This document shows, piece after piece, positions 17,901 through 29,284 of a stretch of DNA of 35,045 bases. The stretch comes from Selaginella moellendorffii. Its lineage: Eukaryota; Streptophyta; Lycopodiopsida; Selaginellales; Selaginellaceae. The notes under the pieces were generated by a model. It was not told where the DNA came from and made no database searches. It worked only from the letters and a program-made list of their open reading frames with translations. The position numbers and the translations under genes are program-made. Numbering within the stretch: the stretch's first letter is position 1; every line of letters begins with the position of its first letter. The DNA is taken from NCBI RefSeq assembly GCF_000143415.4, contig NW_003314364.1, forward strand, positions 606,592 through 641,636. The letters are read 5' to 3'.

Positions 17901-18529
17901 AAGGTCTCAGGTCCAACTATATTGGTTGGCTAAAGGAATTATACCACATGTTGATTAACATTTGAGAGGTTCCATTTGCTCTAGTTGGGCTCAACCTGAG
18001 GGATAGGGTGTCAAAAGAGTGGGACTCTTAGGAGAGTTGCAACTCTTAACTTCCATTCACGAGGGCATGAACTTGTAGGGAAGCATGATGAATTATAAGT
18101 AACCAAAGAGAATGACTCGAGAAATGATACATAGGGTTTGTAGTGTGGTTGATAGTATTCTTGCTCTTCTAGGAGAGTCACTTGGTTGTGGTATTTGGAA
18201 TAGGGCTAAACAAGTATGGATGTGAAACCTATTGCCTATGGGGCATTCTTCCCCACTATGGGTAGGTGACCAGCATGCTTGCTGTATTCTCTCCCATAGC
18301 TGCACCAAGTTGGCTTCCTCATGTGAGCATAGGTCACTCATCTGTATCCGTGTTGGGGAGTTGTTCTTTTCCCAGTGTGCAGTGGCCTATGCACATCTCG
18401 GTTTGTGGTATTTGGAATTCTGGATGCCCAAGTGAATTGAGCCATTTTCTGGGTGCAGTAGCAAGAGCTACTAGATAAAAAACAAAAATTCTGAGGGTAC
18501 AATTCATATTGCCCAAGGTGAACCAAAAT

Positions 18530-18690
18530 TATGGTAAGGTGTGAGCTACAGGAAGTTGCATCCCCAACTCCCCCTCACAATTATGGTAGGGTGTGAGCCA
18601 TGGGAAGTCACATCCCCAGCTCCCCCTTGGAAGTATGGTAGGGTGAGAGCCATGGGAAGTCGCATCCACTCACTTCCCCTTGGACTGGTA
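18530..18690 (+). repeat. Three tandem units of ~57 bp
   Basis: Each unit has the form attatggtagggtgtgagcc, a short gggaagtcrcatcc segment, then mctccccct. Units start near 18,528, 18,581 and 18,635. No gene is present. Confidence 0.75.
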
Positions 18691-18889
18691 CTTGCAGTCG
18701 ACATGTATTAGTCACCATGTCCAAGATGGCCTACAAGCTCACCTCTCCAAGTCCTTGGACTCAGTCATGGTGACATTGGACTGGTATTCGCAGTTGAACT
18801 GTATCGGACACTAACTCCAAATGAAAGACGGGTTGGAGGTCACCGTGTCCAAGTCCTTGGACTGCAACACATGGCACCTAACTCAAAGG

Positions 18890-19230
18890 GGCAATTAAGC
18901 TGGGATCAGATCAGATACAGACTCCAAATCTGTTGACATATGGCAAGGGAAACTTCAAAGATGCAAGCCCGGCTGCCCAGGTTCGGCCTTTGTCCAGGTT
19001 AAAGCTGGGCAGACCAGCTTGCCCACTCCAGGAGTTTCCATATCCAAGCAAGAAACAATGCTATACACAGGTTCAAAACCAGAGAGGGAGCACCACATAA
19101 AGCTTGAGCTGGGAATCAGATGGGACAGAAAATCTGAATCTAATGACACAAGGCAAGGGCAACTTGAAGGGAGCAACAAGGCTGCCCAGATTTGGCCTTT
19201 GTCCAGGGTGAACCTGGCAGACTGGAAACC
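18890..19230 (+). repeat. Degenerate duplication, ~213-bp spacing
   Basis: 18,896-19,018 and 19,108-19,223 share the order agctgggatcag, gacacaaggcaaggg, aggctgcccagatttggcc and tttgtccaggg. The short ORFs here (for example 19,019-19,339) have no recognisable domain. Confidence 0.65.
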
Positions 19231-19339
19231 TGTTGGCTGTAAATTCAACTTTGTGAGCGATTTCAGTCAGGAAATGGATGGGTCAAAATCATTTCTATCC
19301 ATAGCCTTTTCTGGAAACTCACTTGACAATATTAGATGA

Positions 19340-20415
19340 AACGTTGCATTGATCTAGAGAAAATCATTAGATATCAATCATTTTTTATTTTCACTAATAG
19401 AAAGCTATCTGAAAATCCCCTAGTCAAAAGGTCTAATACATTTAAGCAAAGCATGTCATACAGAAGGACCTTGTTTGTTCTAAGAAAGAAAGGCATATAA
19501 AGGCCTGTGAGACTTGGATATTAATACATACAAGGTAGATTTGCACCATCTTAGAATAAATTTTGAAAAAACACTTTTCCTATGCTCCGCCAAAACCTAC
19601 AGCCAGGCTTTTGTGCAGTGTTGTGCATTGCCAACACGATCAAAGCTCAGCTCTCCAGCTCACCTCTGCTTGTATAGGGTGTGCCTGGCCAAAACCTCTA
19701 AAACAACTCAAGCACAAACTGGGATTATCGTTGGATGTGATGAGCATCCGAGAATGGCAAGCGCAAAAATCCTATTGGCAACACTGAAGGGCTACAAGTT
19801 CTCACTCTGCCAGTGGAGAGAAATGCAGTGCAGCAGTGAAGTGGACTAGCTGTTCTGTTTCTTTTTGGACAGGCAGGAAGAGGAAGAGTAATGTCACCCC
19901 ATTGACAACATGACACTCGCTCTCATAGATAAAATGTGAAGCTCACTGATGATCATTAGGAGCTCCTTGTGCACCAGTAAAATCTTGAGTGAGAAGTGCT
20001 ATGATTTAAGTCTTTACTTTTTATACCAACAGTAACATTCTTTTCTGTCATTGTCTCAGCAAACCATCAATGAAGGATGGTTGACAATCATCTCACCAAG
20101 TATGCTAGCTCCATTGCAGCAGAGTGATCTTATTTGGCAATTCATAATCCAAACTCATGTCTCTAGGAAATCAGAAAACTTAATGTGAGGCAGCCATAGA
20201 GAAAGAAAACAAAGAAAGTGTCTGTCTCCAAAAACCTATGGAGTGGAGAAGTCATGATAAAGATGCTCATGAAACAGTGCATGCTACTTAACAATCAGAA
20301 TTAGCAAAAGCTTACCATCGAGATAGTAAGATTCGAAATCTATAACCACTCACCCACAATTGCTCCTGATCCTCCCCCCTAGGGCCAGTCATGGAGCCTT
20401 GGTGCTAGTGCCCAC
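19340..20415. other. No gene recognised
   Basis: Only short ORFs (for example 19,514-19,849, 111 codons) without a domain I recognise. The region ends at the 3' LTR of the minus-strand Gypsy element. Confidence 0.4.
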
Positions 20416-20635
20416 TATTACGATCCGGCACAAAAAGATAGAGATTTTGTCTCCCTAAACTATGCTATGTCACTTCTTGAGGTTCCTCACCACCCAATCA
20501 CCCCCGAGCTACTTTAAAAACTCCATTGTGCTGCCACTCCACTATGAGCCCTAGGGTAGGTTAAGTCCCTTACCTTAACATGCCTTAATATACCCTTACT
20601 AACATTGACCACATGGTCAAAGTTGGTGCCTAACA
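20416..20635 (-). repeat. 3' LTR of minus-strand Gypsy element
   Basis: On the minus strand it starts TGTTAGGCACC and ends GGATCGTAATA (the expected end CA has changed). It is preceded by a polypurine tract containing a run of ten G (20,641-20,650 as C on the plus strand). Confidence 0.8.
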
Positions 20636-21388
20636 ATTCTCCCCCCCCCCAAAATTCTTGTCCCAAGGAGGAGTTGTACTGGTGATCACCCTTTTTGGGG
20701 AACCCTACTCAAGCTCTTGATCCATCTTCCATAGCCATATACATCAAGAAGGCATTGGGCCCATCACTCCGAGATAGTACACCTTTCAACTAGTTGACAT
20801 AACATATTGGATAAATTTTCACCTCAACTGGCAGCTGCACCCGATAAGTCGGTTTACCAATGCACTCTAGCACTTCATATGGACCATTATATCAATGGGA
20901 AAGTTTGCCACTCTTCCCTATCTGTAAAGGCACCAAGGTGTTCTACTGCTCACTTGACGGAAAGATCATTCGCATAAAGACAAGATCACCCACCTTATAT
21001 TATTCCCGGAATTGGTAATGCTCATTAGTAAACTTCTCCGCTCTATCTTATGCTACTTGCAAATTCTGTTTGCACACCACTAGAATCTCATCAAGTTCTA
21101 TGGCCAGATCAATCACCTCATAATTAAGCTTATCTTGAATGTCCTTACTCAAATGCAATCCCAACTCCACCATTGTTTAGGGATGCCTTCCAAACATGGC
21201 AAAGTAAAGACTTAGCTTGGTTCCACTGTGTTATCTATTGTTGTAAGTAAATCACACCAACGGAAGATATAAATCCCACTGTTCTTGCCTTTGACCAACA
21301 CTATAATATAGCATATCCTCCACCATCTGATTCAGACACTTAGTTTGCCCATCTATCTGAGGATGATCTCCACTCAAGAGTTACAAAG

Positions 21389-21966
21389 TCACTTGCATAG
21401 CCTTCGTAAAGCTCTTCCAAAATCTATTTGTGATCTTTGAATCTCAATCATTAATAATATCCTCTGGCAAGCCAAAATCAGGAAAAAACCTTCTCCAAGT
21501 AGACTATAGCTAAGTTTGGGGTAGTGACAGTCTTTTGAAGAGCCAACAACCACACATACTTCATCAACCAATCCACTATGACCCATACTTGCTTCTTTTG
21601 CCTCTATGTGTGTGGCAAACAAGTGATGAAGTCCATAAAGATACTACACTAACAGCTCTAAGGAATAAGTAAAGGTTACACAACTCCCCCTAACTTCTCC
21701 CATGGCACCTTAACCCGTTGACAGAGCTTGCATGATTTACAATACTTGAGGATATCAGCCTTCTTATTCCTCCAATAAAAATTGCACTTAATCAACTCAT
21801 ACGTCTTCTTCCTCCCAAAATCACCAGCCTTCGGATGATCATGATAGTGGAATAAAACTTGAGTAATTAATGCATCCACCCGTGGCAAATATACATGGCT
21901 ATTGTAGTAGAGAATCCCATCCACCAATGAGAAAGGGGTTTGCATCTGGTCATGCAAAGAGGCCAC
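21389..21966 (-). pseudogene. Gypsy integrase: zinc finger and broken core
   Basis: From 21,966 the frame reads GILYYNSHVYLPRVD, then H..H spacing (FHYHDHPKAGDFGRKKTYEL), YWRNKKADILKYCKSCKLCQR. This is the HHCC zinc finger of a Gypsy integrase. The core that follows (21,660-21,390) is broken by stops and frameshifts, though pieces of the expected sequence are visible in different frames. Confidence 0.8.
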
Positions 21967-22025
21967 CTCAGCATTCTGAGCCTAAGCATGATCAACCAAC
22001 TGCCCAAACTCGCTGTCCACCTTAC

Positions 22026-22450
22026 TCAAATGATGACAAACTGTGTTTGTAATGCCATCACAGGACAAACACGAGATAAAACATCTGCCACCACATTTGA
22101 TTTTCCTGGATGATACTCAATAAGAAACTCCCCAAACTCCATGAGTTTAACCATCCAATGAGCTTGTCTAGTGTTCCACTCCTTTTGTGTGAAAAAATAC
22201 ACAAATGGTTTGTGATCTGTCAACACCACAAACACTGCACTATAAAGATAGTGCCGCCACATCTACAAAACATGAACAATAGAGAGTAACTCTTGCTCAT
22301 ATGTGGAATAGTGTTGTTCTGCGGGATTCAAAGTTTGACTCTCATATGCAATAGGCTATCCCTCTTGCATGATAACTCTTCCCAGTGCATAACCATTCAC
22401 ATCACATGTCACCTCGTAAGGTTTTGATGGATCAGCAAACCTTTAGCCTT
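22026..22450 (-). pseudogene. Gypsy RNase H fragment
   Basis: The minus-strand translation from ~22,425 reads DVNGYALGRVIMQEG, stop, PIAYESQTLNPAEQHYSTYE, ELLSIVHVL, stop, then MWRHYLYSAVFVVLTDHKPF, and ends EYHPGKSNVVADVLSRV, the standard end of Gypsy RNase H. The first stop (TAG) again stands where CAG would fit. Confidence 0.8.
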
Positions 22451-22623
22451 GTAGTATCCAAGCTGACTGCAATGATGAAACCCTATCTATAATTTTTCAC
22501 AAAGAACTTCTGCTTCTTTGACCCTTTTGCATCCGAAGTAGTCACCACAGACTTCAACTTGTGGTGCTTGTTCCCATCCTTGTGTCCACAGCAATCATCA
22601 TGATGATTCTTGATAGAAGGACT

Positions 22624-23381
22624 CTATGAACACTTGTGATACTTGTGCTTGTCATTATCAAGTCGACGAGCCGCATCGAAAAGCTCCTCCAAGCTCTTTG
22701 TAGGCTGAGAATGATGCAAGTGTTGCCACATGCTCTCATTATGAAGGCCATTAATGAAGTAGGATTTGTTTTGATCTGGATCCTTCATTGGAACACAGCT
22801 AATCAAGTGAGTAAACTTCTCAATATAGTCTCTGAGCGTCATTTTCCCTTGCTAAAAATGTCAAAGTTCTGTGCAAGCATTCTCCACGTCATAGTGAGGG
22901 GCAAAATGTAAATGGAAAGCAGCCTCAAACTCATCCATGGTAGACACTGGTGGTTTCTTATCTGCAACATAAGACTCCTCAAGCCAATTCCACCACCAAA
23001 GACCTGCATCATACAAAACCATTGAAATAGCCACTAAAGCCTTTGCATCCAGAGTTCCCCTAGCGGCTAAGAACTTCTTCACATTGGCTAGCCAAGCGAG
23101 ACACTCATCCACACCACCATCACTGGAAAAGGTTGGAATCTTGAGTCGATCTACCAAGGAAAGCGTACTTGGAGCACTACCACATCTAGTCTTGAGTACC
23201 TCAACATGCTCATGCGTGGTATCTATCATGCCATGCATCTCGTCTTGCATCTCTTGCTGATTTTGGTTAAGGGCTCATAGCTCATGAACAACATCTTGAA
23301 TGGTCCAAACCTCCGCAACTCTATTGGCACCATCATCAGCACCACCATCAATAATAGAATTCTAGCATTCAGCTTGGTAGG
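22624..23381 (-). pseudogene. Gypsy gag (minus-strand copy)
   Basis: Main frame 23,250-22,861 contains LSLVDRLKIPTFSSDGGVDE, CLAWLANVKKFLAARG, LWWWNWLEESYVADKKPPV and FEAAFHLHFAPHYDVE. It continues after stops with MTLRDYIEKFTHLISCVPM. This is the retrotransposon gag fold. It shares a broken codon (TGA near 23,275) with the plus-strand copy at 28.7 kb, so that mutation came before the duplication. Confidence 0.8.
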
Positions 23382-24075
23382 CCATCGCAACCAACTCCTC
23401 TAATACCAATGTTATGATCCGGCAAAAAAGGACAGAGATCTAGTCTCCCTAGACTATGCTATGCCACCTCTTGACCACCCAACCACCCTTGAGCTACCTC
23501 AAAAGCTCCACTACACCGCCACTCCATTGTGGGCCCTAGGGTAGGTTAAATTCCTTACCCTAATATACCCTTGAGCCTCCCTTTGACCAACATTGATCAT
23601 GTGGTCAAAGCTGGTGCCTAACACCGGCCCTGGCCATGGTCATGCAGGACATGGCCGCAGAATGGGTTGGCTTGTAGCTAGAAGATTTTAAACCTAGTAA
23701 AGAAAAGAAAAACTAAAAATAGCATTGAATCCTGAAGGAGAAGGAGGGAGCTTTTGTCCCAAGATTGCACACATTTCCTGCTGGGAAGAAATGTCAAAGA
23801 AAAGTTCAAAAAGAAACTGTTGTATGTTCCTTGGCATCCCATATGTTTGCTAGTTGGATCCCTGGAAGGGTCTTGTCCAATTAAAGCTGCATGAACAATA
23901 TGAAACAAGAGAGTCAATCTTAGAAAAACTATTTTGAGATTTTCATAAAACCTATGTTCTTTGAAGGCCGATGATATTCCAGCCCTTATCCCTAATAACA
24001 TCATCCAAGAGAAATTCTGGGAGCATGAAAAGGCCTGTTGAAAACTCTGGCAAAGAAAGCTACAATTCAGAAGAG
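22720..24075. repeat. Inverted-duplication arm 1
   Basis: Partner of 27,948-29,284 in opposite orientation. It includes part of gag, the 214-bp LTR and about 450 bp of flank. The 129-codon gag segment differs from its partner at only a handful of residues, suggesting a recent event. Because flank outside the LTR is included, this is a segmental inverted duplication, not two insertions. Confidence 0.85.
23410..23623 (-). repeat. 5' LTR of minus-strand Gypsy element
   Basis: Minus strand TGTTAGGC...GATCATAACA, 214 bp with a proper TG...CA. The primer-binding region follows at once. Confidence 0.85.
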
Positions 24076-25040
24076 AGCAACATCTTACCTATTTGATTTG
24101 TTTACAAAGTCTAGCTCCACCACATTGGGAATAAACTTTCCACTCAACGGCTCAAGAAAATAATCTCTATGTTATTGTCCCAGCCAAGAAGATGAAGGAC
24201 TCAGCAAGAGTGTCATTGAGGATCTGTAAGTGAATTCAAATATGAACATCTTGCAAGAAATGAAAGGAAAAAAACCTCAAAATTGTGCAAAGAGATTGAT
24301 ATGAGTGATGATCTCATAAGCTTATACAACATTCTCAAGAATAGAGGAAAGTGAAACTTAATAGGTAAAATATATCTAGATGCTGGATTCCAGCCAAACA
24401 ATTGCCTGAATCCCCTATTATGAAGGCTAGAAGAAATCAGCATGGAAGAGGAAGGCAATGGGTACTCTTTGAGTGCTTGTGTCCCAAAAAACAAAAAGCC
24501 TAAAACATGTGATATCCAATGTAAATTTTTTTTCCATGTGTCACTATCCATACCATCCTTTTTTTAGTTTTGAATCTAGATTAGAATATATTGCCCTCGC
24601 TCTTTTAAATATACTAGCAGGGATCCCAGCTCCGCTGGGAAAAATAGAAAATGTTTTCAATCTGAAAAAATTGTAATTTTAGCAGCCTTGTTGGTTGTGC
24701 TATCTACTGCCTCCCTGCTTATGTAAAAGATCTTAAAATGATCATGCATTGAGACAATAAAGATCATGACAGAATATGAGACACACTTGTTCTTAGCCAT
24801 GCTATGAGTTTAAAAACATTCTTGATGTTCGTGTGTCGAGCGTGAAGAACACAACCAGCATGCCTTAATTCCATGGAACTTTCAGTTTGGTAGGAGATAT
24901 TGAACAAGGAGAACTCTGACTCAAGAAACTTTGCCATGCTTAGCAGGGGATGAGCAATTCTCACAGTCTACTTGGATGCATAACTCCATGTTTTTATTCT
25001 AGAAAATTTGGTTTTGTTATAACAGGTAGTTTTGTTCATA
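24076..25040. other. No gene recognised between arm 1 and the Helitron-like/coding fragments
   Basis: Short ORFs only. A continuous but stop-broken translation at 24,000-24,240 on the plus strand looks once-coding ([25 protein letters not shown]) but I cannot assign it. Confidence 0.3.
24614..24640 (-). mobile_element. Candidate Helitron 3' terminus
   Basis: On the minus strand a 7-bp stem hairpin (TCCCAGC, loop GGA, GCTGGGA) is followed after six bases by CTAG and then T. This is the layout of a Helitron 3' end (hairpin, CTRR, host T). A matching 5' TC end was not found. Confidence 0.45.
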
Positions 25041-25049
25041 TTAGGCTTC

Positions 25050-25614
25050 TGAGTTTGTGTTGAAGAATGGAGTGCACAGTGGATGGGCTGAAAAAGGTCA
25101 GAGACAACCTAGAGGAGGGAATTGTTCTGAGGATTACAAAATTGGATTCCAAACCTGGTGCTATTGCGGGAAAGATTTGTGTACTGATGGAAATGAAGTT
25201 ATGGAAGTATGTGGATCCTTTCATATGGCGAATGCCATTATTTCTTGGGCTATTCAAGAAAAAAGCCTCATAAAACTTTTTGATTATGCTTTTTCTGAGA
25301 TTGACAACAAACAGTAAGCATGTGTTTGTTTTTTCATTTTCTTTTCACATTTTTCACTTATGTACTGTATTGCTGAGCCTGCATCAACCGGAAGCTGGCC
25401 AGGATTAGGAAGGATGTGGAGCTCAAACTGACAAAGATTCCTTCAAAGTGGGACAAACTTGGAATGGCAAATTCCTATTCAAGGCTGCTTCCTGTGCTAG
25501 TCTGCAACGGAAAAAGGATCAACTCTTGCAAAAAAACAGTCGTACTCCAAACGTGGGTGGCACAGGACTACAAGCCAATTTGGCATGAGGCGAGTGTGCC
25601 GTCACCATATTGAC
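25050..25614 (+). pseudogene. Unidentified two-exon coding fragment
   Basis: The first part (about 25,067-25,273) has a frame with protein-like composition (TVDGLKKVRDNLEEGIVLRI, KLDSKPGAIAGKICVL, WKYVDPFIWRMPLFLG). An overlapping frame runs to cag|GTAAGC at about 25,316. After a short intron-like gap, 25,385-25,614 reads INRKLARIRKDVELKLTKIP, then SKWDKLGMANSYSRLLPVLV, ending in a TGA. I do not recognise the family. The good donor and charged, non-repetitive sequence suggest a fragment of a real host gene, possibly captured by the Helitron-like element whose end lies at 24.6 kb. No start is evident. Confidence 0.4.
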
Positions 25615-26187
25615 AATCTATCACAAAGCCACCATATGCATATGCAAAACCCTCCCGGAGTGACAGATTTGAACCGCCATTTAAAATACTATATAACATT
25701 TTTGTGCACAACCGTTTCTAACAATATGTCACAATCTCAACTGTCAACTGTCCATGTTGCACACCACTGGATTGGAAAAGAGAATATCTATCCCCCGATG
25801 CCAATAGAAGCAGGAAGATCTTTTAGAAGTTAAAGAAGTACCTCTTTCCATAGGAAGACACACTTACCTTAAGCTTTTATGTTCGAGATAGATAAAATGA
25901 GAAATAGGAGTCAGCCTCTTCCCACGCTCTTCACCTTTGTGCCAGTGCAACAAGCTAATTTATTTTTATCTTTTTTTAACTTGACTTTGTCCTAAACACA
26001 TTTGCCCAGAGTAAATCCTGGTACTTTGATCTATTGCCAATGGTGGGCATTTCTGTTTTGCTATGGCTAACCTCTTAAAGAGATCAAGAGAAAGATATTG
26101 CATTACATATTTAAATAAAACAAAAGACAAAGAAGCAAGAAGTGTTTTAAACGAAACCGTGAAAGAGAATGTCTGACTAATATAATT

Positions 26188-27946
26188 TTATTTTTTTGCA
26201 AGGTTGCGCATTAGCTTGAGGTGCCTGACTTTCTGATGTTGCATACTCTCGAAAGTACCATAGTCTTCAATCAAGGTGTCCATGATACCTGTTACATATA
26301 AAGAAGAAAAAACTAAAGTTAAGCTAACAGCTAGCTACCTGAGCAGACATCAAACATTCCAAAATCCATGTATTCTGTATAGTGATGGATATACACCCGT
26401 TTTCTAAACAACATGTTGAACGAGTGTTTCATAGCTAACAGCCGATTCCTGAAAGATCTTGACACTAAGTATATAGATTCTGGGTGTAGATACCTGATGC
26501 AAGTGTTATTTGCAAGGCATACAAGGGACAGGGGTATTCCAGAAGCGGGCTGACGACAAACACCAACTTTAAAACCGCCAGTATTCCAGTGAATCTGTGA
26601 AATAGGAGTAAAAAGTTAGTACACAAAATTCAAATATACGAAACCATGTTTAGACGTTGGCTTGATCGGACGATACTCTCGTTTACATCCGAAATGCTAC
26701 ACGGTGTCCCTCTTAACAGAAATGCGCAATTAAAATATACAGATTCCAAAGGGTTAGATTTTATAAGATAATTGTCTTTTGAGAGAGCATCACTGAAAAG
26801 CTGAACAATGACAGACAGGATCAGCCATCATATACAATCCGAATTACAAAGACCTGATTAACGAGCTTTGTGTGCTGGTTGGGATGCCAGGGTAATTTCC
26901 CTAAATAATTAAATTTAGCAGGAAATTTGAAGAGCGTTGGGTTACCTTTAGGTGTAAAAAGTGCCATGCTTGATATGAGGTAATGTAAACGCGGATAGGG
27001 TATTAGATTTGTAGTAATTTCGTTCAAATCGACTGTCAAATACGAATTATACAAAATTGCAAAGAAATGCCAGGCATATTGCACCGTTAAGCTGGCCCTC
27101 AAAACGCATAGAACTGGTTAGATTCAAAAGCAGTGAAGAGACTAAAGCATTCATCGCGTCGAAAGGCGCCTTATTCCTTTTTTCTTCAGATGATTGACAT
27201 TTATGTTGGCCTTTTTTTCTGTTAAAGTCACAGTTACAATGAATTATTTTGAGCATGAAATCTGGAACCTAAGTATGTCTATAAGAGCCTGGTTTTCAAT
27301 TGGAAAAACACAATCCGCATGTTGAGTGAGGGATCCAATAGATAGAACACTAAATTAGGATGCGAGGTTTAGCATTTAATGAGCCTTTAAAGGTACCTGT
27401 TATAAGGAGATGTAATAACGTCGTCATCTGTGGATGGGAAAAGAGATGCAGAAAATCTAAAAACTTTCGGATAAGCATCCTATGCGGCATTCATTAATAC
27501 TTGTAAAAGATGTTATCGATGCAATTACATGCAAAAGTTCCAGAATGTAGCTTCCAAGACCAGAACCAGTTCCTCCTCCAAGTGAATGCAAGAGAAAAAA
27601 ACCCTGCAATGAACTGCAAATCTCTGCCTGGGGAAACCATTGTTTGAGGTTCATATTTCTTTTGTACCTCACGGCGTACTTTTTCAATAATAGTATCCGA
27701 GTACTTTGGACCGTAAAAGTTATGCCCATGAGCCCTTCACGGCAGCAAACAATGATTGTGGTTACGAATTCTCATTGATAATTATACCAGTTGTTTCCGG
27801 AGCCAGAGATATCTGTGATAAGCTGTGTTGAATTGAACAACTCGGATAAATTGCCCTAAAGAATTTTTAAAATTTTAGAAGAAAAATTTGTATGCAGACC
27901 CTTAAAAGCTGATTCACAACTCCTTCTTCCATATCCACTAAGACTT
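26188..27946 (-). CDS. TUBE1: Epsilon-tubulin, 5' exons missing
   Basis: Epsilon-tubulin works at centrioles/basal bodies and so belongs to plants with flagellated sperm. Minus-strand exons joined in phase: 27,946-27,900, 27,855-27,788, 27,734-27,668, 27,627-27,529, 27,479-27,397, 27,349-27,269, 27,218-27,085, 27,032-26,946, about 26,802-26,645, 26,594-26,494, 26,448-26,339, 26,288-26,188 (stop TAA). Landmarks: [42 protein letters not shown] (GTP-binding loop), [80 protein letters not shown]. There are no stops inside, unlike everything around it. Only the N-terminal ~65-70 residues are absent, exactly where the duplicated retroelement arm begins. The acceptor near 26,802 is one base out of phase with the preceding donor, so a small exon may be missed. 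Confidence 0.9.
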
Positions 27947-28380
27947 CTGAATTGTAGCTTTCTTTGCCAGAGTTTTCAACAGGCCTTTTCATGCTCCCAG
28001 AATTTCTCTTGGATGATGTTATTAGGGATAAGGGCTGGAATATCATTGGCCTTCAAAGAACATAGGTTTTATGAAAATCTTAAAATAGTTTTTCTAAGAT
28101 TGACTCTCTTGTTTCATATTGTTCATGCAGCTTTAATTGGACAAGACCCTTCCAGTGATCCAACTAGCAAACATATGGGATGCCAAGGAAAATACAACAG
28201 TTTCTTTTTGAACTTTTCTTTGACATTTCTTCCCAGCAGGAAATGTGTGCAATCTTGGGACAAAAGCTCCCTCCTTCTCCTTCAGGATTCAATGCTATTT
28301 TTAGTTTTTTTTTCTTTACTAGGTTTAAAATCTTCTAGCTACAAGCCAACCATGTCCTGCATGACCATGGCCAGGGCCGG

Positions 28381-28594
28381 TGTTAGGCACCAGCTTTGAC
28401 CACATGATCAATGTTGGTCAAAGGGAGGCTCAAGGGTATATTAGGGTAAGGAATTTAACCTACCCTAGGGCCCACAATGGAGTGGCGGTGTAGTGGAGCT
28501 TTTGAGGTAGCTCAAGGGTGGTTGGGTGGTCAAGAGGTGGCATAGCATAGTCTAGGGAGACTAGATCTCTGTCCTTTTTTGCCGGATCATAACA
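28381..28594 (+). repeat. Gypsy 5' LTR (plus-strand copy)
   Basis: TGTTAGGCACC...GGATCATAACA, then primer-binding region ttggtattagaggag and a gag start ATGGCCTACCAAGC at 28,619. Confidence 0.85.
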
Positions 28595-28618
28595 TTGGTA
28601 TTAGAGGAGTTGGTTGCG

Positions 28619-29284
28619 ATGGCCTACCAAGCTGAATGCTGGAATTCTATTATTGATGGTGGTGCTGATGATGGTGCCAATAGAGTTGTGGAGGTTTGGA
28701 CCATTCAAGATGTTGTTCATGAGCTATGAGCCCTTAACCAAAATCAGCAAGAGATGCAAGACGAGATGCATGGCATGATGGATACCACGCATGACCATGT
28801 TGAGGTACTCAAGACTAGATGTGGTAGTGCTCCAAGTAAGCTTTCCTTGGTAGATCGACTCAAGATTCCAACCTTTTCCGGTGATGGTGGTGTGGATGAG
28901 TGTCTCGCTTGGCTAGCCAATGTGAAGAAGTTCTTAGCCGCTAGGGGAACTCTGGATGCAAAGGCTTTAGTGGCTATTTTAATAGTTTTGTATGATGCAG
29001 GTCTTTGGTGGTGGAATTGGCTTGAGGAGTCTTATGTTGCAGATAAGAAACCACCAGTGTCTACCATGGATGAGTTTGAGGCTGCTTTCCATTTACATTT
29101 TGCCCCTCACTATGACGTGGAGAATGCTTGCACAGAACTTTGACATTTTTAGCAAGGGAAAATGACGCTTGGAGACTATATTGAGAAGTTTACTCACTTG
29201 ATTAGCTGTGTTCCAATGAAGGATCCAGATCAAAACAAATCCTACTTCATTAATGGCCTTCATAATGAGAGCATGTGGCAACAC
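28619..29284 (+). pseudogene. Gypsy gag, truncated (plus-strand copy)
   Basis: It starts MAYQAECWNSIIDGG. A TGA (where CGA fits) interrupts it near 28,728, then frame 28,754-29,143 (RLKIPTFSGDGGVDECLAWL and so on) and frame 29,162 (MTLGDYIEKFTHL). It is cut abruptly at 29,284 after GLHNESMWQH by an unrelated LTR sequence. No downstream pol belongs to this copy. Confidence 0.8.

Larger units (their letters stand above)
20416..23623 (-). mobile_element. Minus-strand Ty3/Gypsy element, internally deleted
   Basis: It is bounded by two related ~214-220-bp LTRs. Reading on the minus strand: 5' LTR, a primer-binding-site region at 23,409 (ttggtattagaggagttgg), gag, RNase H, the integrase zinc finger, integrase fragments, a polyG polypurine tract and the 3' LTR. 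Gag runs almost directly into RNase H, so protease and most of reverse transcriptase are deleted. No target duplication was found. The element is about 3.2 kb and clearly non-autonomous. Confidence 0.85.
27948..29284. repeat. Inverted-duplication arm 2
   Basis: Partner of 22,720-24,075. It starts at the acceptor end of the first remaining epsilon-tubulin exon and runs through about 430 bp of flank (including the frame MMLLGIRAGIS), the 214-bp LTR and gag, breaking off at 29,284. Confidence 0.85.

Noticed and set aside
25582-25605. ttggcatgaggcgag as a palindrome copy outside the element
   Set aside because: Only the left half matches and there is no complementary right half.
27457-27729. Single 90-codon ORF as the tubulin coding unit
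   Set aside because: It reads through two introns; splicing at GAG|GTACAA...CCCCAG and CAT|GTAATT...GCATAG gives a much better tubulin match.
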